Source of the DNA: Vitrella brassicaformis
Lineage: Eukaryota; Sar; Vitrellaceae
Length of the DNA stretch: 64,000 nucleotides
NCBI GenBank assembly: GCA_001179505.1
Contig: CDMY01000305.1
Location: 361,191 to 425,190, forward strand
Reading direction: 5' to 3'
Shown here: positions 1 to 9,559 of the stretch, one piece after another
How positions within the stretch are numbered: the stretch's first letter is position 1
Layout of the letters: each line of letters starts with the position of its first letter
Program-made: the position numbers and the translations under genes
Notes under the pieces: generated by a model
Databases searched by the model: none
What the model was told of the DNA's origin: nothing
What the model saw: the letters and a program-made list of their open reading frames with translations, nothing else

Positions 1-1326
1 GGCTCCGCACGGTAAATTGAGGCGATCAACGCCGGGTGGCCTGCACCGACAACTGATCGAAGAGCGGGAGGCTGGACAGACGTATCGAGATTGCCCAAGA
101 ACTGGGAGCTCTTCGGGTCGGGCATGTGCTCGTACGATAAGTCCACGAGTGTGGAGACATACGGGGCGTGGTACACCTTCCCGAAGACATCGCTCTCCTC
201 CTCGTCCAAGCCCAAAAACTGCATGTCCGCCGTGATCTGAGGAAACGCCACGATGATCCGGTCGCACGTCCTTTCAGTGCCATCGGACAGCTTGATTAGC
301 GACGGCTGATCGGACTCTCGCACAGTGTTCACGATTTCCGCACTGAGCATGACCTCTAGCTTTCCCTTGGCAGACAGCGTGTCCACTATGGCCTTCAGCA
401 GCAATGAACAGCCTCCCACTAGTCTTTGAAAAGTGCCGGTCAAACCCTCAAATATGAAAGTTGGCGTCAGACCCTTCAACCAGTACGCCATCGGAGTGAA
501 ATCGCCAGAAAGATAGCCGTAGGCTGCCGGTAAGTAGAAGACAGTCTGGAAGAACTCTATGTGCTCCGGACCGAGGCCGCGCTCCGTGAAGCGGTCTGCG
601 ATGAACTTGTTGGCCGGACCCGCAAGCTCGGGGTAGCGGTCGAAGTCGGTGGATGTAAGAGTGGGCTCGTAGGCGAGAGGTCGCTTTGGATCCGGCTCGC
701 CAGTCTCCTCATCGATGGCGACGTAACTTTTCCAGACGTCCACATACGCCAATATGCTGGTGACGCCCACAATGATCTCCTGCAGGTCCTCGATGCTGTT
801 GAGCTCGAAGAGGCTCCCGATGTTGGGGAGCGAGAGTGAAGTTTTGAACGGCTCCTTGGCGTTGAAGTCGACGAAGGAAATATCCGGCGACCCGAGCACG
901 ATCAGTTCGAAGGTCTGACCGTAGATGTCGGCGAGTTCACGGACCTCTTTGAAGCCCCGAGGCATGAGGATGGCACCGAGGTTGTAGGTGCGGTTGACGA
1001 ATTCGCCGTTGGCACTGTCCACTCGCTCGATATCCCTGCACTTGCCGCCGATTCTGTCCAGTTTTTCCAGCAGTAGGATGTTGGAGTAGCCTTTCTGCAC
1101 AAGGTGGTGAGCCGCACCCACGCCGCTGGGTCCCGCGCCGATGATACAGACCTCATGGTCAGCTGGGAAGGACAAGGCTCAAGAAGGGCGTTGTCAACCT
1201 GAGGACACTGAGTGGCTTACCCTTCTCGTTCTGTTCGAGGTTCTGTTTGTCAGTGGGAAGGAAGTCGATTGCTCCGAAGGCAGCGGGTGCAAGGAGGAAG
1301 AGGGCCACCCACAACCGACGCATCAT
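1..1326 (-). CDS. Secreted/lumenal FAD-dependent amine oxidase-like protein (3' end off window)
   Basis: Two exons are visible on the minus strand. Exon 1 begins at the ATG at 1326 and encodes a signal peptide (MMRRLWVALFLLAPAAFG), then about 17 residues. It ends at a GTAAGC donor near 1216. The next exon starts at about 1156 after a CCCAG acceptor and stays open to position 1. It opens with a dinucleotide-binding motif (VCIIGAGPSGVGAAHHL), followed by LLEKLDRIGGKC, the usual FAD-binding start of flavin amine oxidase/NAD(P)-binding Rossmann proteins. The remaining ~370 residues read without a stop and include a DGTERTCDRIIVAFP segment typical of this fold's second FAD contact. The substrate cannot be told. 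The signal peptide suggests entry to the secretory route. The C terminus is outside the window, and upstream sequence runs straight into poly-G and an N gap. The family call is firm at superfamily level only. Confidence 0.75.
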
Positions 1327-1335
1327 ATCGTCAAA

Positions 1336-1656
1336 GGGGGGGGGGGGGGGGNNNNNNNNNNNNNNNNNNNNNNNNNNNNNNNNNNNNNNNNNNNNNNNNN
1401 NNNNNNNNNNNNNNNNNNNNNNNNNNNNNNNNNNNNNNNNNNNNNNNNNNNNNNNNNNNNNNNNNNNNNNNNNNNNNNNNNNNNNNNNNNNNNNNNNNNN
1501 NNNNNNNNNNNNNNNNNNNNNNNNNNNNNNNNNNNNNNNNNNNNNNNNNNNNNNNNNNNNNNNNNNNNNNNNNNNNNNNNNNNNNNNNNNNNNNNNNNNN
1601 NNNNNNNNNNNNNNNNNNNNNNNNNNNNNNNNNNNNNNNNNNNNNNNNNNNGGGGG
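1336..1656. other. Assembly gap of 300 Ns with poly-G flanks
   Basis: Sixteen Gs (1336-1351) precede exactly 300 Ns (1352-1651), with five Gs after. The round number suggests a scaffolding placeholder, and the homopolymer suggests a sequencing or assembly failure. The gap falls in the promoter region between two divergent genes. Confidence 0.97.
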
Positions 1657-1810
1657 CAATCAAAGATACGATCACTACAGGTAAATATGGCATACCGTGT
1701 ACAGCCTAGTAAACGGCCACGGTCGTCGTCTCGAGCTCGCCAGACAGAGAAAACGGGTTTTCCGGCTCCAAAAACCGCTGTATTGCTGGTCCTCAGCTGA
1801 GGTGAGTGAG

Positions 1811-2765
1811 ATGTCGTCGCTGCCCGTGCTTTCCCAGATCGCCACAGCTCTTGGTGTGGCGTCTGTGAGTGCGCTGGCGGCACCGCAGCGACTCAAAGGC
1901 ATCGGAGAGAGCCTGGCGCCGCTGCTCAGCCTCAGGTGTGTCTGTGCATTGGAATGCAATGCACACTCGCAAGCAGACAGACAGACAGACATGGATGAAA
2001 CGACAAACGGGCGCTGAGGATGGTGCTGGCATGTTTGTCGCATGATTGAGAGTTGGTCGATGTTGACGCGGTTCATTTCATGAGAGTCCGACCGACTTCG
2101 TTGTCCCCCCCCATGGATGAAACGAAGATGGAAGATCTGCGGCATGGCAGATCTATCTGCTGGGCATGTCTGTGTGTATGTTTGTGTATTTCAGCTGGGG
2201 CATCTTGTTCGGTTCGCAAGTATGGGTCTCGCTGGTCAGTGGCATCATCATGTTCCGCACTGGTGAGCGGAGTGCAACCTTGCACACTGACGAGTGTGTT
2301 TGGGGCAAGGCAACGGCTGAGTTGTGTGTGTTTGTAGTGCCTCGTCACACCTTCGGCAAGTTGCAAAGCAAGCTCTTTCCCGCTTATTTCCAGCTGTCCA
2401 CCATCTGCTCGTCCCTCCTCACCATCGCCACAGCCGTCCTGATGCCGTCAAACCGCCTTCTTCACACCTGTGCTGGCCTATCGCTGGCCTCCTCTCTCGT
2501 CAACCTGGTGTACCTGGAGCCTCAGACTACCGCCACCATGTACGAGAGGCACGCGATTGAGAGGGAGCTGGGCATCGGGGTCAGCATGAAGGACGACCCC
2601 GCCAGTGTGGAGAAGGCCAAGGCCAACACCGAGCTGCAGCGGCTCAACAAGAAGTTCGGGATGTACCACGGCATCTCGTCACTGAGCAACCTTATCGGGT
2701 TGGCGGCTCTCTTTCCCTTCGCCTGGGCCATCAAGCCAGAGCGGAGAGCAGGGAGGACTGTGTAG
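1811..2765 (+). CDS. TMEM205/DUF4149-like multi-span membrane protein
   Basis: Three exons: 1811-1935, 2195-2262 and 2338-2765, with GT/AG junctions in matching phase (CTCAG|C TGG; ACTG|TG CCT). The joined product is about 206 residues. It carries the hallmark of the TMEM205 family: a WGILFGSQVWVSLVSGI membrane segment followed by the PRHTFGKLQSKLFPAYF block, then two more hydrophobic helices. Near the C terminus is a second conserved patch (FGMYHGISSLSNLIGL). Animal TMEM205 is a small four-span membrane protein linked to drug export; the biochemical role of protist members is not known. The start at 1811 is the first ATG in frame with the conserved blocks. It is head-to-head with the amine oxidase-like gene, with the assembly gap between them. 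Confidence 0.8.
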
Positions 2766-3195
2766 TAGATAAGATAAGATTATGGGGACCAGACCAGACC
2801 ACATCGCTGGTACGTACATGCATACAGACAGTTGTGGATATGTGTGTGTGCTGATGTCATTGATGTATGGCCGAAGGATGGATGGATGAGACAGACAGAC
2901 AGACAGACACCGACTAAGCCAGCGAGACCGATCGATTATTAATCGATTGTGGTTACGTGACAGTGAGTTTTAAAAGAATATATGAGTGTGCCGCCGGCGC
3001 ATCCAGGCAGATCGAATTGCGATCACACATTCACGAAGAGTGTTGTCAATCAAATCTGCCGAAGTCCGACAAGCGTGGCACAACTATTCAGCCATCCCTC
3101 AACTCAACCACAAGCACTGACGAAGCTGTACAGGTCACTGCCGTGGCCGGGCCGCAGATCGGCCCTCCCTCCCTCCTCGGCCATGCCTCACTGAA
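2766..3195. other. Intergenic, low complexity, no gene seen
   Basis: Convergent intergenic spacer. It holds a (CAGA)n run near 2891-2909 and GATGGATG motifs, but no credible coding exon on either strand. Confidence 0.6.
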
Positions 3196-5759
3196 TCAAT
3201 CGACGCCCGCCTTCTTGGTCATCTCGACAAGACATGTGCGCAAGTTCTCGTCCTCATCGTCGTCATCAGAGATGGGCAGCTCCACGTCATAGTACTGCAT
3301 GCACCGCCGCACAGACTGCCAGAGGGCCCTGTCTGCCCCACCCACGACCAGCGGCATCAGCACACACACGCTCGCCTTGTCGGGCAGCAGCAGCAGAGTC
3401 AGATCGAACACCGACCTCATGCTGGCTTCCCCCCTCGCATAAGGGATCAGGTTCGAGAAGGTCAGGTGCTTGACGGGCGGGGCGAGTGGCGGGGCGAGCA
3501 CCAGAGGGGGCAGCTCCACTGGCAGATGCTGGCTGACGATCTCCAGCTTGGTCAGCTTCTCAGGGCGATCCTGGCGAATAAAGGGACAGATGAATACGCA
3601 CAAACATAAATACATTCATCGAGAGGGTGTGGTGTGTGACAGACAGACCTTGAGGTATCTCAGGCACTGTCCGGTGGTGGACGGTGCCATCCCTATGATT
3701 TTCATGCTCTGGAGCGACGGTAGTGAGGTTATGGTGCGGCTGAGGGGGTTGGGCGGTGCAGCAATGACGCTGGGGCCTTGCGTCGACGTGCCGATGCGAG
3801 AGAGGATGAGATTGTCAACATTCGGGTAGCGACCCGCCTGTGTGAGGAAGCCAGGGATGCTGCTGAAGTCGTCGTCATGGACGTCGTGTCTGAATACCAC
3901 CGACAGGGACCGCGCCCCACTGAATGGTGGGAGGAAGCTCCACCTCTATCGACGACACACACCGGTGTGGCTGGGTGCATACACGATTCGTGCTGGTTGA
4001 GTCTACCTGAGGAAGCGGGACACCTCCGTACGCAATCATCACTGACGACAGACAGACAAATGCACACAGACACCTTCACTTTCATCTCTCCTGTTCGTTC
4101 CCTCCCTATAGGTATGGACTCACCATATGCTGATTCGGCAGCGAGTCCCTCAGCCATCCTCCGCACGATCGAGTGGACAGGCGACGGATCGACAGTGTTG
4201 TTCTGGACATCTACGCAGTCGAACGTGATGCTGACACACACACAAAGATACATGAGCGCGACACAAGGTTCCATGCATGCACCGGGTGTCGAAGCTGTAT
4301 GCGATCTTGCATCCCATGTCCTCCAGCTGCTCAATGAACCCGACAGCTGCACACACACACACACACACACATACCCAGACACAGACACAGAACGCAGACA
4401 CAGACACAGAGGAAGAGAGAGTGAGAGAAGGGGGACTGGTGTTGGTTGGCTCGTCTCCTCTGCTCACCGCTCAGCCCGTGTGGCCCGGCGGTGCTCCTCA
4501 GCAGGCCAGGCATCCGCTCGCTGACAGACATGTCGTATGACAGGGTCAGGTGCTTGTTCCTCCTATCGTTCCTGTGGCCCCACAGCTGCCGCAGCACTCC
4601 GAGGAATGGGTGCAGCGCGTCGAACGGTGCGTCGGGGTGGGACACGTTGTCGTGAATGCGGATCCAGTCGAAGGCGGTCAGGTGCGTCATACTCGGAAGG
4701 AGCGGGAAGGAATGCGGCAGCCGGCGGGGGTCTGACGACAGACAGGCAGACAGACAGACAGACAGAGGCGAATTGTATTGTTGGCTATTCCGGCGGGATA
4801 GGTGGATCCTTACATGGCGTGAAAGGATAGATGTAGAGCCGCTGCAGCTTCTTGGATGTATTGAGGAAGTGCGCCAGGGGCTGGTCGACGGACGACTCGG
4901 TGAAAAGGTCATCCTCGTAGCTGTCCTCTTCACAGTCCGTCCCCATGAACATGTCGCCCTCCAACTCGGTCAACTCTGGCCTGCAAACACACTCATACCA
5001 AACACGGGCGCATGGCTACGTCCCCCTTTCGTCGTAGGTCCATCGATGGCTTACATACCACTCGAACCCCTCGGTCACCATGCGCACGAAGTACCGCAGG
5101 CTGTCCACACGCAGCTTCTTGACGTGGGGAAACACAATGCGGTCAGCAGGGGGCGTCACAGCAGGCGGGCTGCCGATCCCCTGCCCCTCAGCGGGAAAAT
5201 CCTCGCTCTCCATGTCGTCGAATCGAGTGATGACCAGCTTCTGCAGCACGGTGGGCGATCGGCGGATGGCGGCGATGACCATCTCACTGACGGGCCACTC
5301 ATTGGGATCCATCTTGACCACGATGCTCTGGTGGTGCGTGCGCTCCAGCCGGCTCGTCACGTGGGCTGGCAGGTCCCAGAAGACGTGCTTGTCGATGTAG
5401 AGGTGGCTGTAGAGGGATGATGCTCCGCCGGCCCGCTGATGGTGCGGCTTCATGATGCTCGATGATGGCTCGCCGGTGACGCACGTGGAGAAGTGTCGGG
5501 AGACCTCTGAGAGCTGCTTGGTGCCGTCAGTGCTCGTGAAGAAGGAGCCGGCGTAGGACAACACCTCGTTCGGCATCGAGCGGAAGCCGGTGAATGGCAC
5601 CTGGATGAACAACGAATCAACGACGACAGATCGATGAGATGCAATCAATCAATGACAGATCCGTCACATCCATCCATCCTTAGTGCTGTTCTCCTGCATG
5701 CGTACCCTCTCGTGTGCCGAGGCGGCTGGTGATTCATGATTTGGCGATGAAGCATCCAT
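3196..5759 (-). CDS. F-box-like protein, multi-exon
   Basis: The minus-strand gene starts at the ATG at 5759. Clear exons are 5759-5706, 5600-5059, 4980-4814 and 4731-4468, joined in compatible phases (AGG|GTG; TG|G; T|AC; G|CT). Further exons lie near 4350-4250, 4228-4123 and 4000-3640, ending with 3590-3196. Boundaries of the exon near 3.9-4.0 kb are uncertain. Exon 2 opens with an F-box-like helix (FRSMPNEVLSYAGSFF), as in substrate adaptors of SCF ubiquitin ligases. The rest has leucine-rich segments such as LQKLVITRFDDME and LQRLYIYPFTP, spaced like irregular leucine-rich repeats, and ends in an acidic run (ISDDDDEDENLRTC). The function as an SCF adaptor is inferred from the weak F-box match. 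Introns contain CA/GA-rich repeats. It is divergent from the pseudouridine synthase gene, with 329 bp between start codons. Confidence 0.6.
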
Positions 5760-6088
5760 CACGATAGAAGCACACAGACAAACAGGTGACTGACTCAAAA
5801 GACGAGCTGAGAACTGCCGGAAGATGAGCTCGCAACATTAATCCAGGCAGATACCTTCAACCAGGCTGAACCACCACCGAGGCAGGCACGATGGATGCAC
5901 GACATGGCGTGGCTCTTTCGTCGTGCTCGACAAGATCCGATGATGCATCTCCCGCTGAAGATCACTCGCAGCACCAAGCGCATCGGCACTGGCACGGGAT
6001 GCAGCGAGGGAACCAATGCAGCGACGCAAGCATGGCGACGACAGCATCAGCTGACGTGTGCAAATGGAGGAGGAACAGGAGAACCAGC

Positions 6089-7843
6089 ATGATGCCAATG
6101 ACGCCTTTGTTCGGCCTCCTTGCTGGCTTCTGTCACCTTCTCGTGTCGAGTGCATTCACCCTGCTGCCCTTGGCGAGAGATCCGAGGCGTTCATGGCCTG
6201 CCAATGCAGCTGTCAGACGACCCTCTGGCACTGCCCTGTCAGCCGAGGGCGTGCGGAAGAAGAGGCGGCACAGGAAGGGACCGGCCATCAGCCCAAGCAG
6301 TCCCCGGTACCTCCTCACACAACAAGGCCGGCGCGCCATGTCCAAGGACCGCAGCCTCCTCGTCAAGTCGGAGATACACCGGGTCAGAAGGGCGCTGAGG
6401 GAACAGCGGGCAGCCAAGCTCGACTCATCGTCGTCACTCCAAGATCCTTCGCAGAATGCACCGAGTCTGCCTTCGCTGGAGGAGAGGTCGGCGCCCGAGC
6501 GGCTGCAAAAGGTCATCAGCCGGGCGGGCATCGCGTCGCGTCGAGCGGCGGAGGAAATGATCCTCGACGGGAGGGTGCGTGTCAACGGGGTGGTGGTGAC
6601 TGACCTGGGTGTCAAGGTGGACGCACTCGGCGACCGTGTGACTGTGGACGGGCGGAAGATCGCCGTGCGGCCGCCGGAGGAAATCAAGTGGATTGCCGTG
6701 CACAAGCCAAAGGGATACATCTGCTCCATGAATGGTACGTTTGCATAAAGTGGGGGAGGGGTGGCATCATGTGTCACCATGTGGGTGTGGTGTTCCGTCG
6801 CCGTGCCTCTGTGCAGATGACCGTGATCGCAAGACGGTGAAGGATCTCGTCCCAATGGCTGAACGGCTCAGGTACTTGCCACATAGGCAGCCGCCATGCA
6901 ATCGGCCACTTTGCTCGTCAATCTGTGTCTGTGTGGTTTGTGTGTTCCCTGGCTGACAGGTTACTGCCCGTCGGCCGTCTGGATCGTGACAGCTCGGGCC
7001 TGCTGCTTCTCACAAACGACAACAAATGGTCAGCCACAAACAGACCTCCTGAAACAGCTCATATGGCGGCTGCCATCACTCCCCCCCCCCCCTCTCTCTC
7101 TCCCGTGTCTATGTGTCAGGTTGCATCCCCTCACCCACCCTTCGTATGGCCATCAGAAGCGCTACATCGTTACTGTCGACAACGGCACACCCAAATAGTG
7201 AGTGGCCGAGGAGGAAGGCAAGTGAACCTAATTATGCTCCATCCCGTGTGGTCTCTTCTGTAACCCTTCAGCGATGTTCTGAACGAGCTAGCCGAGGGGG
7301 TGCTGCTGCCCGGGGAGCGCACCAAGACGGCTCCCGTTTCAATTGGGGTGTTCTTCGAACCAAAGACATCTAGGAAATCGGTGAGTGAGTGGCTGACTGG
7401 ATGGATGGACGGCAACATTTGTTGACGAGTGTGTGTCGATCAGTTTGGGACTCTCGAGGTGACTCTGCGCGAAGGCCGCAACCGCCAGCTGAGAAGAATG
7501 ATGGAGGTCAGTATGCAGTCAATGTGCTTGCGCAGACATATGTACAGCTGCTCAAGCAGCAGCTCACGCCTCCGTCGTACGTATCATGCCTCAGTTCATC
7601 GGCCATCCGGTGTTGAACATCCGTCGAGTTGACTTCGGGCCCCTGACACTCAAGGGCATCACCACACCTGGCCAGTGGCGGGAGCTCAAGCCCTCAGAGG
7701 TCTTCATGCTCAAGCGGGCCGTCATCACCCGAGCCAAAGCCAGAGAGAGGATGCTGAGGAAGCAGAGGAAGGACGGCGAGACACAGACTGTCGCGGCCAA
7801 GGAGATCAGTGGCCTTGTCGACGGCAACCGGAGGGCCGATTGA
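6089..7843 (+). CDS. RsuA/RluB-family pseudouridine synthase with organelle leader
   Basis: Seven exons join in frame: 6089-6734, 6817-6871, 6960-7028, 7120-7197, 7272-7380, 7444-7506 and 7595-7843. The product has an S4 RNA-binding domain (LQKVISRAGIASRRAAEEMI, then GRVRVNG). The catalytic domain follows, with the GRLDRDSSGLLLLTND motif whose aspartate (RLD) is the catalytic residue of this family. Later conserved blocks are HPSYGHQKRYIV and LREGRNRQLRRMM. Bacterial relatives convert a uridine of rRNA to pseudouridine. The N terminus carries a hydrophobic signal-like segment (FGLLAGFCHLLVSSAFTLLP) and then a long Arg/Ser-rich stretch. That is the bipartite layout used to reach complex plastids, so a plastid rRNA modifier is likely. 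The donor at 7029 (GTCAGC) is unusual but gives an unbroken motif. Confidence 0.88.
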
Positions 7844-8092
7844 ACTGCTTGTTTGTGACATGGTGTGGTGTGGTGGGTGTGGTGTGTTGGGTGTGGTACT
7901 GTGCATTGAGTGGTACAGACGTCCGTGACACATGGATGTACAGCTGGCGATCAATATATTAGTCGAGTACGCAGCTGGCGACCCAAAGGTCATTCATGTC
8001 TGGATTGGATGTCATGTCCACACCTAGTGCTACTACCAACAACATGCCCGCGTGCCGCTCAGCACACCCATTTGTCCACACGACCTCAAAGG

Positions 8093-9100
8093 CTAGATGA
8101 AAGGCCTTACAAAGTTCGCTGAGCCTGTCGCGACCCTAGTCCTGCGTGTACGCTCATCCACCAGCATCAGAAACGACTCACGGTCCTGCCCATCGCTCTT
8201 GATGGAGTCCAGATATGCACCAGTGCCAGGCACAGTCAGACTCGAGACAAAGCTGTCGTACTGGCTCTTGATTTTGAGGCCAGATTCGTCGAATATTCTG
8301 AGCTCTCTCGGTCTCAAGTTCATGTCGGCATATAGCTCCTCAGCCACTCGGTCAGCCAGCGCTTGCAAAGCCTCTTGCTTCGGCAGCTGAATGTCCCGCA
8401 CCTCGTCGATTGCAATGCCGACGAGACTCAGCTCGCGCACCAGCTTGCGAATGTCCACCGATCGGTCCACATAGATGGGCGCGCCGAAGCGGTAGTAATC
8501 CACGACGTAAGGGAAGTACGCCGGATCGGCGTCGATGAACACCGGCTGATCTCTTTTGCTCGTCCCCAGCTGACTGGCCAGCTGCCCAAGCACAGTGTCG
8601 GGATGCTTGGCAAGAGTTGATCTGGCGACAGCGAAGGGCTGGCCGCCCACATCCAGACGGACAGGCTGCTCCTGCACCATCAGAGAAGGCAAAGAGAGTT
8701 GCTGCACGACGGCTGGCGAGGGCGGCGGGGCCTCCGGTGTGCCGGCCAGTGCGGGAATGGCTGGCGTCAGCGAGATGAGGGCGATAAGTGGAAGAGCCGC
8801 ACAAGAGATGAACGCATGTTTGAGCATCGCCTCCATGCGTCTTGGCCATCCTTGTGCACCACTTTCCTCCCTTGTCGTCGGCTGCTGTTGTCCGCCTTCA
8901 TGAAGGCCGGCAGGTAGCCGACTGACCCAAGGCTGTCTTGTGTTGGCCTGAAGAGAGGGCGAAGCTGCTGATCTCCCGTGCAGCAGTGGTCGTGGCGCGA
9001 GTGTGGTCCAGCAGAGGGCAGGGGGAACGGCAACCAATGAATGGATAAGCAGCACCACCAGCACCATCGACAAGACGCATTGTCGCAGATTCATCGCCAT
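8093..9100 (-). CDS. BTB/POZ (T1-type) domain protein with hydrophobic, organelle-type leader
   Basis: Single exon. I chose the ATG at 9100; an ATG at 9094 is two codons in, and a longer frame opens at 9139. The N terminus has a strong hydrophobic segment (LSMVLVVLLIHSLVAV), then an Arg/Ser-rich stretch. About 90 residues in is a second hydrophobic helix (LPLIALISLTPAIPALAG) ending in an Ala-x-Ala-like cleavage site. A KCTD-like BTB/T1 fold follows: VRLDVGGQPFAVARSTL, then an FIDADPAYFPYVVDYYR block. The C-terminal third is charged and not recognised. BTB/T1 domains mediate oligomerisation, usually in cytosolic adaptors and K+ channels. A signal-transit-thylakoid style leader on such a domain is unexpected. 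Targeting is inferred from sequence pattern only. It is divergent from the uL4m gene, 459 bp apart. Confidence 0.75.
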   Translation of the reverse strand: MAMNLRQCVLSMVLVVLLIHSLVAVPPALCWTTLAPRPLLHGRSAASPSLQANTRQPWVSRLPAGLHEGGQQQPTTREESGAQGWPRRMEAMLKHAFISCAALPLIALISLTPAIPALAGTPEAPPPSPAVVQQLSLPSLMVQEQPVRLDVGGQPFAVARSTLAKHPDTVLGQLASQLGTSKRDQPVFIDADPAYFPYVVDYYRFGAPIYVDRSVDIRKLVRELSLVGIAIDEVRDIQLPKQEALQALADRVAEELYADMNLRPRELRIFDESGLKIKSQYDSFVSSLTVPGTGAYLDSIKSDGQDRESFLMLVDERTRRTRVATGSANFVRPFI

Positions 9101-9559
9101 CTGCAGATCTCCTGTTTCTTGAGCTGCAGCGCACCACAACAGTCAGGTATGGCGCTGGAAAGCCTCGAATGCCTTTTCCCATTGGATCGCATTCTCAGCT
9201 CGCATCTTTCTCCTCTCTTGTAACCGCTCTCTCCTCTCTTGTTCTACGACTTAGTCCAGCAAACGACTCGTATTCAGCGGACGGCCGTGGGTTTCGGTCT
9301 GGAGGCCTCGTGAGTGTGTTCCTTGGGAGTGTGTTCCTTGGGTTCCTCTGTGCATGTGGAGCGTGCGTGGGTGATTCCTGTTGCGTGTCGTCGTTTGATT
9401 GTGCGTGAAAGACATGGGACTTGGCCGTCAGGCCGCTTAGGACATTCCGTGAAACCGCTCTCTCCTCTCTTGTGGCAGAGGGGTTTTTTGACCTTCGCCC
9501 GAGCCGCATTTGGTGCAAGATCTTTGCAAGATCTACAGGTTCAGGGAGTTGATCTTTCG

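Noticed and set aside
1141-1883. Open frames spanning the N run on both strands
   Set aside because: Frames are open only because Ns cannot form stops. They carry no information.
4656-5420. 254-codon plus-strand frame
   Set aside because: Antisense to exons 2-4 of the F-box-like gene. It crosses that gene's splice sites and a CAGA repeat.
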